From Bacteriovoracaceae bacterium (lineage in GTDB: Bacteria > Bdellovibrionota > UBA1018): a stretch of DNA of 16,716 nt. A program made the position numbers and the translations under genes. Positions 7,698 to 14,959 of this stretch are shown in pieces. The stretch is taken from contig CANMSW010000017.1 in assembly GCA_947500275.1 (NCBI GenBank), positions 1-16,716 of the forward strand, given 5' to 3'. Numbering within the stretch: position 1 is the first letter of the stretch; every line of letters begins with the position of its first letter. The notes beneath the pieces were generated by a model. It did not search any database, had not been told where the DNA came from, and was given only the letters and a program-made list of their open reading frames with translations.

Positions 7698-8777
7698 TTA
7701 ATCAGTGACGCTTTGGTCATCAGCGCGGTTTGGGCCCCCTTCACGATCCACGACTTTTTTGAAGAATTCACGCGCGCTCACGCCCCCCGCCTTCACGCCC
7801 AAGAAAGCATTCGTGGGCAGAAAAGTGTGGATGGAAGAACTGGGTACCCAGGCACGACAAAGGTCCGAGGGATCCTCGGTCAGCGCCAAGATCCCTTCCT
7901 TCGAATGAACGGCTTTCGCGTGCGCATACCGAGTAATTTCGCCGAAGAGCTTTGACATAATAATATCACGACTGCTCTGCATGACTCCGACACTCCAGTG
8001 AGGAAGAAGTTTGCAGATTCCAGGGACGATTCCCGCAATGATCCCTTTTCCTTTTTCGATGGTCACTCCCGCCTTCCGTAGCCCTGCCGAGAACTCCTCG
8101 AGCATTTTTGGCGGAAATTTATCCCAAACAGTCGGCCCGAAGTGGAGCCCTGGGGCATCCGCAATCAGCGCCCGATTCACAGCACGCGGGAAAAGGCCGT
8201 CGATGAACTGTGAATGAAAAAGTGAAGACAGTGCTCCGGCCGAGGGTCCCCAGACGACGAGGTCCGTCGCGCCTTCGAAGTCGAGCATTCCCTTTACTTT
8301 CAACATCTCGAAAGCCCGCTCCACATTGGAGCGCCCCACGTGATGGACGACACGCTTTCCGTAGCGAGCGATGTGATTCGCCGCGAACATATCCCCGGTG
8401 CAATAGGGGAAAAAGACGATGGTCCAACCGGCAACGGGCGAAATCTCAGGGTCTTGCGAAACAAACCCACCCGAAATCGGAACAAAGGGAAGGAACGACA
8501 GGTAGGTCTTCATTTCGGTACCGTAGCAGGTCGCCTCACTCCAACAGGCACCGCCCCCCATGAAGGCGATAGCCACTTTCCGCTCCTCACCTGGCCGAAT
8601 GAATACAGAATAATCGCCGCCATCACCGCAATGGGCACCAGGAACCGGAAAACGATCCCAAGTGGCTTGGTCGCTGGGTGACCCAGGTGCGTCATCACCA
8701 GCGACCGAAGGGCTTGCGCCGATCATGACCATCGAAAAAACTAACACAGCTGCCCACTTCAAACCCGGTGCGCCCAT
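7698..8777 (-). CDS. secreted Notum/pectin-acetylesterase-like hydrolase
   Basis: This 359-residue protein has a Sec signal peptide (hydrophobic 8-20, SVA cleavage near residue 26), so it is exported to the periplasm or outside. The body matches the pectin acetylesterase/Notum family of serine hydrolases: FMGGGACWS (72-80, the oxyanion GGGxC motif), GPSAGAL with the likely nucleophile Ser179, ADAPGLHFG (206-214) and SSIHTFLP with the likely catalytic His317. D271 is a candidate acid by position. Conserved cysteines C50, C79, C84, C126 and C308 could form disulfides. AGAGGA precedes the ATG at 8777 by about 5 nt. The family removes acetyl or acyl groups from polysaccharides or proteins; the substrate here cannot be told. 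It converges with the lipase 27 bp away and diverges from the acyltransferase gene. Confidence 0.85.
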   Translation of the reverse strand: MGAPGLKWAAVLVFSMVMIGASPSVAGDDAPGSPSDQATWDRFPVPGAHCGDGGDYSVFIRPGEERKVAIAFMGGGACWSEATCYGTEMKTYLSFLPFVPISGGFVSQDPEISPVAGWTIVFFPYCTGDMFAANHIARYGKRVVHHVGRSNVERAFEMLKVKGMLDFEGATDLVVWGPSAGALSSLFHSQFIDGLFPRAVNRALIADAPGLHFGPTVWDKFPPKMLEEFSAGLRKAGVTIEKGKGIIAGIVPGICKLLPHWSVGVMQSSRDIIMSKLFGEITRYAHAKAVHSKEGILALTEDPSDLCRAWVPSSSIHTFLPTNAFLGVKAGGVSAREFFKKVVDREGGPNRADDQSVTD

Positions 8778-8919
8778 CGGTCCTCTTTTCGACCTAGAAA
8801 CGTTCGACCCGGTCTCCCTCCCCGCTTTAAGGTCTGGGATTCCGAGAACGCCGAAATTAGTCTAAATTCGTTCATGAATTGAAACATGGGAAAGGCCGCT
8901 CGCCAAGGAATCCCTGCAT

Positions 8920-9915
8920 ATGGAACTCGCGCGTCTCAAAAAACTTAAACTCTCCCCGCGTCCAATCGGCCAAAGGCTCTTCGCTGATACCATTCTCCGA
9001 ACGGGCTTCACGAATCCTTTCCGGCCCACGAAGATACAGATCGAAAATTTCGACCGACTTCCGAAATCAACCGGCAGCTTCATCGTGATGAACCACACAG
9101 ATCGATATACCTGTTGGCCCTTCCAATATTACCTCCACCGCGAGCATAGACGATATACATCCACCTGGGTGAAAGCGAAGTACTATCAAAATCCCGCCAT
9201 GGCGTGGATCCTCGATCGCTTCAATAATATTCCAATCCCATCTCTGGGTTACTTAATCGTGAAGGATTTTGAGAGGGCCACGGGGCACCCCCCCTCGCCT
9301 ACTGAGTATGAAATCCTGAAACGCTTTGCCGACGGCACAACCGATGAGGAGTCGCTCCAAAAACAACTCATTCTCGACCGCTCGAAAACGAGTCATGGCT
9401 TAATGCTCACGCTCGGATCCGGACGTAATCCGGGTGCCGAGCACTGGAGAAAATCCGTGCGAGATCGATTTGACGAACTCATGAGTGAAGTCGTTCGACT
9501 CAATCGCGAGGCTTTGGCCACGGGCCTCGATATCATGATTTTCCCTGAGGGCACACGGCACAAGCGACTTGGCCAAGGATTTACGGGCGCTGCCCAGATG
9601 ATCCTTGCGACCGGCGCCACCGTGGTCCCCATCGGCGCAAGCGGAATCGATCGACTCTTCCCGGGAGGGAGTCCCTTCAGCCGCGGTGGTACTGCGAAGT
9701 TTAGAATAGGGACGCCTCTTCGGCCTGGCCACGAACTGAAGCACTTCGAAGACGGACCGGCGTTTGTCCCCTTCACCCCCGATGCCCGACTCCAGGAACA
9801 CCGCTTTCGGGGCCTAACCGAACTGATGATGGACCGGATCAACGAACTCCTCGATCCCGAATATCAGCGAGTCGCGGACGGCGTAGCCAAAACCGGAGCC
9901 TCGCGATTCATCTAA
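8920..9915 (+). CDS. PlsC-like (lyso)phospholipid acyltransferase with long insertion
   Basis: This 331-residue acyltransferase belongs to the glycerolipid LPLAT superfamily, which moves an acyl chain onto a lysophospholipid or similar acceptor at the inner membrane. Motif I is FIVMNHTDRYTCWPF with His59, but the usual HxxxxD aspartate is Thr64. Motif III is IFPEGTRHKRLGQGF (Glu210), and VVPIGASGIDRLFPGG (235-250) is the family's late motif. About 150 residues separate motifs I and III, roughly twice the spacing in E. coli PlsC. The insertion (about 112-190) is charged and alpha-helical in appearance. I see no clear membrane span. AAGGAA lies 9 nt before the ATG. It ends at a strong hairpin terminator and diverges from the Notum-like gene. 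Confidence 0.84.
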   Translation: MELARLKKLKLSPRPIGQRLFADTILRTGFTNPFRPTKIQIENFDRLPKSTGSFIVMNHTDRYTCWPFQYYLHREHRRYTSTWVKAKYYQNPAMAWILDRFNNIPIPSLGYLIVKDFERATGHPPSPTEYEILKRFADGTTDEESLQKQLILDRSKTSHGLMLTLGSGRNPGAEHWRKSVRDRFDELMSEVVRLNREALATGLDIMIFPEGTRHKRLGQGFTGAAQMILATGATVVPIGASGIDRLFPGGSPFSRGGTAKFRIGTPLRPGHELKHFEDGPAFVPFTPDARLQEHRFRGLTELMMDRINELLDPEYQRVADGVAKTGASRFI

Positions 9916-9950
9916 TCCCACGACACTCTTCTTGACGCCTCAAGGACGCA

Positions 9951-9986
9951 AAAATGCCCTTCTTGGGAAACCAAGAAGGGCATTTT
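9951..9986. terminator. bidirectional rho-independent terminator
   Basis: AAAATGCCCTTCTTGG (9951-9966) pairs perfectly over 16 bp with CCAAGAAGGGCATTTT (9971-9986) around a GAAA tetraloop. The A/T ends give a U-tract on either strand. It can therefore end both the acyltransferase transcript (plus) and the four-gene minus-strand unit that finishes with the DHS-like gene at 10018. Confidence 0.92.
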
Positions 9987-10017
9987 CAATTCAGCGTTCG
10001 TTCGAAACTGGAAAAAA

Positions 10018-11034
10018 TTACCAGCCCAAGACTTGTGCGAAAATGAGTGGAGCGCAAATCGTCGCATCGCTTTCCACGATAAACTTTGGAGTGTCGACTC
10101 CGAGTTTGCCCCAAGTGATTTTCTCGTTCGGCACTGCGCCCGAGTAAGATCCGTAGGAAGTAGTCGAGTCGGAAATCTGGCAGAAATAAGCCCAGAGTTT
10201 CACGTCGATTTCCATATCCTGGTACAGCATTGGGACGACGCAAATCGGGAAGTCCCCGGCGATTCCGCCGCCGATCTGGAACATTCCGAGTGAGCTATTC
10301 TTGGTGATGCCCTGATAATATTCCGCCAGGAAGGTCATGTATTCGATGCCTGAACGCACGGTGTGCACGTTCTTCACTTCGCCACGGAGGCAAGCTGCCG
10401 CGTACATGTTACCGAGAGTGGAGTCTTCCCAACCTGGGACGATGAGTGGGAGATTTTTCTCGCAGGCTGCGACCATCCAACTGTCTTTGGGGTCGATCTG
10501 GAAATACTGATTCAACTCACCGCTGCGAATCATCTGGTAGAAAAACTCGTGAGGGAAGAAACGCTTTCCGGCTTTGTCGGCATCGGTCCAGACTTTGAGA
10601 GCAATCTTCTCGAGGCGGCGCATCGCTTCGCCTTCCGGAATGCAAGTATCCGTCACGCGGTTGAGGTGACGCTCCAAGAGCTTCTGCTCGTCTTGCGGAG
10701 TCAGATCGCGATAATTTGGAATCCGCTCGTAGTGGTCGTGGGCGACCAAGTTGAACACATCTTCCTCGAGGTTCGCACCGGTCGTGCTGATCAGATGGAT
10801 CTTGTCTTGTCGAATCATTTCCGCCAGCGAGAGGCCCAACTCGGCCGTGCTCATCGCACCCGCCAAAGTGACCATCATTTTCCCGCCACCCTCGAGGTGC
10901 GCCTGATATCCGTCAGCCGCGTCGATTAAAGCAGCCGCATTGAAATGGCGATAATGGTGTTTAACGAACTGAGTGATGGGACCACCCGAAACGGCGGGCT
11001 TCCGGCCAGTATTGGCAGATGAAATTGTGCTCAT
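10018..11034 (-). CDS. deoxyhypusine synthase-like enzyme
   Basis: This 338-residue NAD-dependent enzyme belongs to the deoxyhypusine synthase (DHS) family. In eukaryotes DHS puts a butylamine from spermidine on eIF5A, which bacteria lack. The bacterial members act elsewhere, and polyamine roles such as homospermidine formation are the leading idea. Visible motifs are LISTTGANLEED (81-92, NAD-binding), PGWEDSTLGN and GMFQIGGG (dinucleotide fold), and GAVPNEKITWGK with the catalytic lysine K310 and E304/W308 kept. By hand alignment to human DHS, the spermidine contacts H288, D313 and D316 are replaced by Asp, Tyr and Tyr. The active site is thus built for chemistry like DHS but a different substrate shape. 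It is last in a four-gene minus-strand unit, 52 bp after the TrmB-like gene, and ends at the 9951-9986 terminator. The ribosome-binding site is weak. Confidence 0.88.
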   Translation of the reverse strand: MSTISSANTGRKPAVSGGPITQFVKHHYRHFNAAALIDAADGYQAHLEGGGKMMVTLAGAMSTAELGLSLAEMIRQDKIHLISTTGANLEEDVFNLVAHDHYERIPNYRDLTPQDEQKLLERHLNRVTDTCIPEGEAMRRLEKIALKVWTDADKAGKRFFPHEFFYQMIRSGELNQYFQIDPKDSWMVAACEKNLPLIVPGWEDSTLGNMYAAACLRGEVKNVHTVRSGIEYMTFLAEYYQGITKNSSLGMFQIGGGIAGDFPICVVPMLYQDMEIDVKLWAYFCQISDSTTSYGSYSGAVPNEKITWGKLGVDTPKFIVESDATICAPLIFAQVLGW

Positions 11035-11086
11035 GGGGAAGCGATCTAGCCAACCCCGGCCCGGGAATCAATGAAGGAATAGCGCT

Positions 11087-11794
11087 TTACTCGGGCTTTC
11101 TCCAAATACTCTCGAAGCACGTGCCGCCCGTTGCCAAAGTCTTGCGCTCAAAATGGGTTCGGCCCGCAAACGGAGGGACTTTGGATGAGGTAAAGACACG
11201 GTCCGAATCACTCTCAAGCCCCCAGGTCAAAAGAGCAAACTCATTGGCCTCACTCCAGTAACTTTCGATGTTCGTCGCCAACACGATCCGACCGCCCGGA
11301 CGCACACTTTTTAGCAGCCGCCCGAAAAAGGGCATCCGCAGCCAGCGCTGATTGGCTTGCTTCTCTTTGGGATGCGGATTGGGGTAAAGAAGATAAACAG
11401 TATCGAACAGATCCTCAGGTGCCCACCGCGCCACCAGATCGATGGCATTCATGTGCAAGGGAATCAGGTTTTCAAGACCCATCCCCTTTTCTCGATGCGA
11501 TCGAATGCGTCCCGCGAACTTTTTAAACTTGAGGGCCGTGTGCTCCACTGCGAGAAGCGCTCGCGAGGGCTCAGTCAATGCTCTCCGAATGGGATGAAAT
11601 CCGACGCCACACCCAATCTCAAGATCGATGGCACCGAAGCGAGCTTGGAGTTCGCTCCAATCGATCGGGCAAACGACCGAGTCGTCACCTGCGCGAGCCA
11701 ACGGATATCGAAAAGGACGAAGGCCCCGCTTAGGGCCCTCGATCGAGTCGAAATCGATCTCCGCGCTCACGAATGGATTCGTTGTTAATTCCAT
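11087..11794 (-). CDS. TrmB-like tRNA (guanine-N7)-methyltransferase
   Basis: This 235-residue class I SAM methyltransferase resembles TrmB, which makes m7G46 in the tRNA variable loop. SAM motif I is DLEIGCGVGFHPI (57-69), and the acidic end of strand 2 is AVEHT (82-86). The TrmB signature FPDPWxKxRHxKRR appears as YPNPHPKEKQANQRW (137-151), and the downstream xATDW/xxTDN motif as LATNIESYWSEA. Both family aspartates (E. coli D144 and D180) are therefore asparagines. The ThrGluPhe-like C-terminal motif also looks altered: VPPFAGRTHFERK. The N-terminal 50 residues are specific to this protein. It could be a true TrmB with relaxed residues, or a TrmB-derived enzyme with another substrate. It is third in the minus-strand unit, 48 bp after the ATP-grasp gene. 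Confidence 0.78.
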   Translation of the reverse strand: MELTTNPFVSAEIDFDSIEGPKRGLRPFRYPLARAGDDSVVCPIDWSELQARFGAIDLEIGCGVGFHPIRRALTEPSRALLAVEHTALKFKKFAGRIRSHREKGMGLENLIPLHMNAIDLVARWAPEDLFDTVYLLYPNPHPKEKQANQRWLRMPFFGRLLKSVRPGGRIVLATNIESYWSEANEFALLTWGLESDSDRVFTSSKVPPFAGRTHFERKTLATGGTCFESIWRKPE

Positions 11795-11842
11795 GATCCC
11801 GGCGCGGATAACTCGAACTCAACTCAACGACAAGTCAGGAGT

Positions 11843-12994
11843 TCAACCTTCGACCGAAAAATAGGGCCTGAGATCGAGGCGTATCAGCCGCTCATTCTCC
11901 GAGGCGTCCTTGCTGCGATAGAAAATGACAGCAAAGGTGGAGGTCTCTGCTTCGGAAAGGATCCGGTACTCCAGCACTTCTTCGAAAATCTTGAAGAACT
12001 TTCGGTCATCGATTTTCAGCCGCGGATCGCGGAAAAGGTCAGTGGGAACGTCCGCACACATGAAGGAGTAGATCGAATAATCTTTGGAGGACAAGATTCG
12101 ATCCCAGTCGGGCTTTTCCTCGCGGAAAAAGCAGCGATAAACGTTGATTCCATAAGCGTACTCCGCCAACTCGACGGTCCCCAAACCTGCAAAACGAAGC
12201 GGGTTGAGCTCAATCGGGAGGATTCGGCCATCCGGCGTGCAACGCACTTCCAAGTGAAATGGAAAGCGCCGCAACTCGAACAGACTCCCAAAACGCTTCA
12301 AAAAGCCCGTCAGGGGCCCCTGGTACTTCCTGATCAAATCGCGATGCGTGAAGTAGCAGCGATCCGAAGTGTCTTCATCACTCGCAAACGGATGCTCCAG
12401 AATGTTCAGAATGACAGGTTCACCTGCGGAATTAAAATACCCGTCGATGGCTAACTCGACTCCCGAAATCCATTCTTCCAAGATGATGTTCTGAGACTCG
12501 ACCACCGCCGAGGCGTAGTTTGATTGGTACTTAGAGAGCTCCGCTTTCAAGAAAGCGACTGCCTTTGGCCAATCCTGAGCGGCGGCCACACGGTAAACCC
12601 CGATGCTTGAAATACCCACCGAGGGCTTCATCACCAAGGGAAACTGAAGACTTGCCGTATCCATGTTGCTTAAGTCATCGAGGGCGACTTCCCGAAAGAA
12701 GAACTCTGGAAAAAGCCCCTGGATGGCGCGCCTAAAAGCCGCTTTATCTTTAAAGACCTGAGCTTTTCGAACCCGGTCATCATTGGGGAGCGCTTGATAG
12801 AGGTAGTTCAGGGCATTCTCGAAACTCGTCAGAATCGGCGCTTCCCCACCTGAGTCCATCGATGCCGCTGGGACAAGATTGAGTGCCGAACGCATGGGCA
12901 CCGGGAATTCCTCAACCATGACCACAGGCTCACCGAGCTCAGCAAGGGTGCGCGCAAGATAGGGGGATATGGAGGGACGAGTGAGAATCATCAT
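11843..12994 (-). CDS. ATP-grasp carboxylate ligase, substrate unknown
   Basis: This 383-residue ATP-grasp protein probably joins a carboxylate to an amine or thiol through an acyl-phosphate. Residues 1-70 form a small Rossmann-like N-domain. The ATP-binding part shows FPLVMKPSVGISSIGVYRV (118-136, K123 and glycine/serine-rich loop) and IILEEWISGVELAIDGYF (170-187, adenine- and ribose-side acids E173/E174/E180). LEVRCTPDGRILPIELNPL (248-266) follows, with metal-binding E249, E262 and N264. The last 90 residues have no motif I know. It resembles the carbamoyl-phosphate-synthase-like and D-Ala-ligase-like ATP-grasp group without matching any named enzyme. A second ATG lies one codon in. It follows the GST-like gene by 65 bp and precedes the TrmB-like gene by 48 bp. 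Its place beside a DHS-like enzyme makes amine or polyamine conjugation a possibility, which is inference only. Confidence 0.82.
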   Translation of the reverse strand: MMILTRPSISPYLARTLAELGEPVVMVEEFPVPMRSALNLVPAASMDSGGEAPILTSFENALNYLYQALPNDDRVRKAQVFKDKAAFRRAIQGLFPEFFFREVALDDLSNMDTASLQFPLVMKPSVGISSIGVYRVAAAQDWPKAVAFLKAELSKYQSNYASAVVESQNIILEEWISGVELAIDGYFNSAGEPVILNILEHPFASDEDTSDRCYFTHRDLIRKYQGPLTGFLKRFGSLFELRRFPFHLEVRCTPDGRILPIELNPLRFAGLGTVELAEYAYGINVYRCFFREEKPDWDRILSSKDYSIYSFMCADVPTDLFRDPRLKIDDRKFFKIFEEVLEYRILSEAETSTFAVIFYRSKDASENERLIRLDLRPYFSVEG

Positions 12995-13056
12995 AAGTGG
13001 ACCGGATATAGCTCAGATTGCGCCGGAGTACACCCCTGTCGTATCTCGTAAGAGAC

Positions 13057-13078
13057 CTATCAGCGGTGCTGCTGATAG
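13057..13078 (-). other. 8-bp stem-loop across the GST-like stop codon
   Basis: CTATCAGC (13057-13064) pairs perfectly with GCTGATAG (13071-13078) around a 6-nt loop. It spans the last codons and stop of the GST-like gene. No T-run follows in the direction of transcription, so it is unlikely to terminate. It could stabilise or process the mRNA between the first and second genes of the unit, or be coincidence. Confidence 0.25.
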
Positions 13079-13824
13079 ACCCAATCCCGCCACTCTAAAA
13101 GGTGACCAAAGCGGTCCTCGAGCTCCTCGCTCGTCCAACACTTCAAAACGGCAGGCCCCATTTTTTCCGCGATTCGCCGGTGAGGCCGGAGCCCACCCAC
13201 TGCGACGGCGCCCAAAATATCGGCCATCGTGAATCCGCCTCCGATGAGGTATTTACCGCCCGCCCGCTCCAAAGCAGCACTCAGGCCCACGAAGGCCTGG
13301 AGCATCACCATGCCGTACTCGTAGGGCGACTTCCGCGTCGTATTGAACTCTTGTTGAATGTAGGCGGCCCCGACCCTCGACATAAAACGGAAAGGCCCAC
13401 GGAACATCCCTGGAATGAAAGGCGGTAACGTCTGGGCTTGGGCGGCTGGATCTTTAAGGAGCCGCTCGATCATCAAGGCTCTCGAAGCATCGCTCACCAA
13501 GTCACAGAGGATGTTGTAATGCTTAATCTCAGGACCATGCTCGGACGGGATCAGCGTGCCTCCGAAACGCGCGTCCACGCGCTGGGAAATATCAAAGGAG
13601 TCCAAGATAATTTCGTCGCTTTCGATCAGGAGGGGCACCGTAATTTCCGACGGAGGAAGCCCGAGGCGAGCCGAAAGAACGGGCATTCCTAAGAGGATCG
13701 TGTGCTCGCGATATCGATAAGGAACGCGGTGATGATCCAAAACCCACTGCGCTTTTTCAGTCCAAGGGGACATTCCTATCCCAACAAGCTCAATCACCTT
13801 CTTTTTCTGGGGAACTGGGTTCAT
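13060..13824 (-). CDS. glutathione S-transferase-like protein
   Basis: This 254-residue protein has the two-domain GST layout. The N-terminal thioredoxin-like domain (about 9-85) opens with ELVGIGMSPWTEKAQWVLD, where Ser19 replaces the glutaredoxin cysteine, and contains TVPLLIESDEIILDSFDI (62-79). That segment carries the cis-proline P64 and the Asp-Ser pair that normally holds glutathione's gamma-glutamyl end. The helical C-terminal domain ends with the N-capping motif FTMADILGAVAVGG (198-211, D202). Length is typical for the family with a few extra residues at about 125-150. Substrate is unknown; glutathione conjugation or peroxidase activity are the family's options. It is the first gene of the four-gene minus-strand unit and diverges from the secreted-protein gene at 13966. 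Confidence 0.83.
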   Translation of the reverse strand: MNPVPQKKKVIELVGIGMSPWTEKAQWVLDHHRVPYRYREHTILLGMPVLSARLGLPPSEITVPLLIESDEIILDSFDISQRVDARFGGTLIPSEHGPEIKHYNILCDLVSDASRALMIERLLKDPAAQAQTLPPFIPGMFRGPFRFMSRVGAAYIQQEFNTTRKSPYEYGMVMLQAFVGLSAALERAGGKYLIGGGFTMADILGAVAVGGLRPHRRIAEKMGPAVLKCWTSEELEDRFGHLLEWRDWVYQQHR

Positions 13825-13895
13825 AGGGCCTAACTCTCCCGTTAAAAAGACCGGAGAGCAACCCCCTCGGTTCCGTTTGATCCTGGGACTCGAGA

Positions 13896-13924
13896 TTGAC
13901 CCTCCCGCACGATCACGCTAGACG
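13896..13924 (+). promoter_or_regulatory. weak promoter candidate for the secreted-protein pair
   Basis: TTGACC (13896-13901) matches five of six -35 bases. It is followed 17 bp later by TAGACG, which matches only three of six -10 bases. It would leave a leader of about 35 nt before the ATG at 13966. I found nothing better in the 141-bp divergent gap. Confidence 0.25.
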
Positions 13925-13965
13925 CAAACCGAGCCTGAGCCCCTGGAACCCACTGCAACGGAACT

Positions 13966-14955
13966 ATGAACGGACCCTCCATTCCAATCAGAAAATGCCA
14001 AAGCCGAATCGATGGACTGAAACAGTCTAGGGCTCGGCACGCCCTTTACCTTGGAATACTCACTGCGCTGCTCGGAACCCTCGGGGTGGGTGCAGCCCAT
14101 GCAGCCCCCCAGAGTCACTTTGAGATCGTCGACCCGGCGAGCGACACTCCTACGGGAGCCGCTACGCGCTCGATTTCGGAGACGTTAGGCGTCGTTAATC
14201 AAATCCTCCGTGAAATCTTCGGAACCCAGTCAGAGGGCCCATGGCCTCGAGACTTGACCGATCAATCCTGGCAAAACAGCCCAGCGCCCTTTCTTCCCCG
14301 GCTCGAGGCCCTCCTTATTCGCATTCGGAGCTCAAGGTTCCAGCTCGCTCTCGAGGGGGCGAGTGACCTTCGCTGGGTTGGCAGCGAACTCTTTCTCACT
14401 GAGGCTCACGGCGCCATCGGCATCCAAATTGAGCTCATTGATCCTGCACGGACGGACCTTAAAATAGCGATTCGCCTTTCGCCCGCTTTTGTCGAAGTAG
14501 CTTGGATTGAAAATCGTTTAAAAAATCGAGAATCCGACCCAGATTTTTGGCTCTCAGCCCCTCGCTCTTCTGACTCTCCGACGGAAGCTATTCTCCTAGG
14601 CCCATCGCTCGGGTTTTTCTTTGAGAAGGTTTTCAACCGTTCTTTTCATGCCGGGATTCAAGTGGTGGTTCGCCCCACTTTTAACCTCCAAGATATCAAG
14701 AGCGGACTCTCTTTCGAAACGGCGGAAGCGATCTTCTTGAAGATTCCGCTCAAAGAGTTCGAAAAAAACTTAGGACTCGACGGGATGAGCTTTAACTCCG
14801 GAAAACTCGAGTTGGAAATCCGATTCTCGCACCTTCGTCGAAGCGAACAGATTCTCGATTTAATCGAACAAGCGTACAACCCTCAGGCAATGCTTTCGGC
14901 GGACTTTCTTAGAGACGTCTGGGAAGGTTCACTCATCTTGAACTGGAGACACTAA
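13966..14955 (+). CDS. exported protein of unknown function
   Basis: This 329-residue protein is not one I recognise. A long basic N-region (1-25) precedes a hydrophobic segment (27-43) and an AHA cleavage site near residue 46, so it should be exported to the periplasm. Alternatively it could stay membrane-tethered if the long N-region prevents cleavage. The mature part alternates amphipathic strands and helices (for example RLEALLIRIRSSRFQLALEG, SFETAEAIFLKIPLKEFEKN) and has no cysteines or catalytic motif that I can see. Short beta-rich repeats ending in LELEIRFSHLRRSEQ could suggest a lipid- or barrel-binding scaffold, but that is a guess. The only cysteine is in the N-region. The next gene starts 4 bp after its stop, so the two are cotranscribed and probably work together. 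Confidence 0.72.
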   Translation: MNGPSIPIRKCQSRIDGLKQSRARHALYLGILTALLGTLGVGAAHAAPQSHFEIVDPASDTPTGAATRSISETLGVVNQILREIFGTQSEGPWPRDLTDQSWQNSPAPFLPRLEALLIRIRSSRFQLALEGASDLRWVGSELFLTEAHGAIGIQIELIDPARTDLKIAIRLSPAFVEVAWIENRLKNRESDPDFWLSAPRSSDSPTEAILLGPSLGFFFEKVFNRSFHAGIQVVVRPTFNLQDIKSGLSFETAEAIFLKIPLKEFEKNLGLDGMSFNSGKLELEIRFSHLRRSEQILDLIEQAYNPQAMLSADFLRDVWEGSLILNWRH

Positions 14956-14959
14956 AGCC

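Noticed and set aside
8860..8884. Palindrome TTCATGAA with flanking AATTC/GAATT as an operator
   Set aside because: Short and AT-rich; the arms are too weak to separate from chance without a second copy or a known regulator.
9393..9842. Two long minus-strand frames opposite the acyltransferase gene
   Set aside because: Antisense shadows: the plus frame carries FPEGTR and other family motifs, the minus frames none.
10363..10929. 188-codon plus-strand frame opposite the DHS-like gene
   Set aside because: It is antisense to a gene with clear family motifs and resembles no protein; a shadow of GC-rich coding.
12999..13060. Possible tRNA: ATAGCTCAG resembles a D-arm
   Set aside because: No acceptor pairing, anticodon stem or GGTTCGA-type T-arm follows at the right distances.
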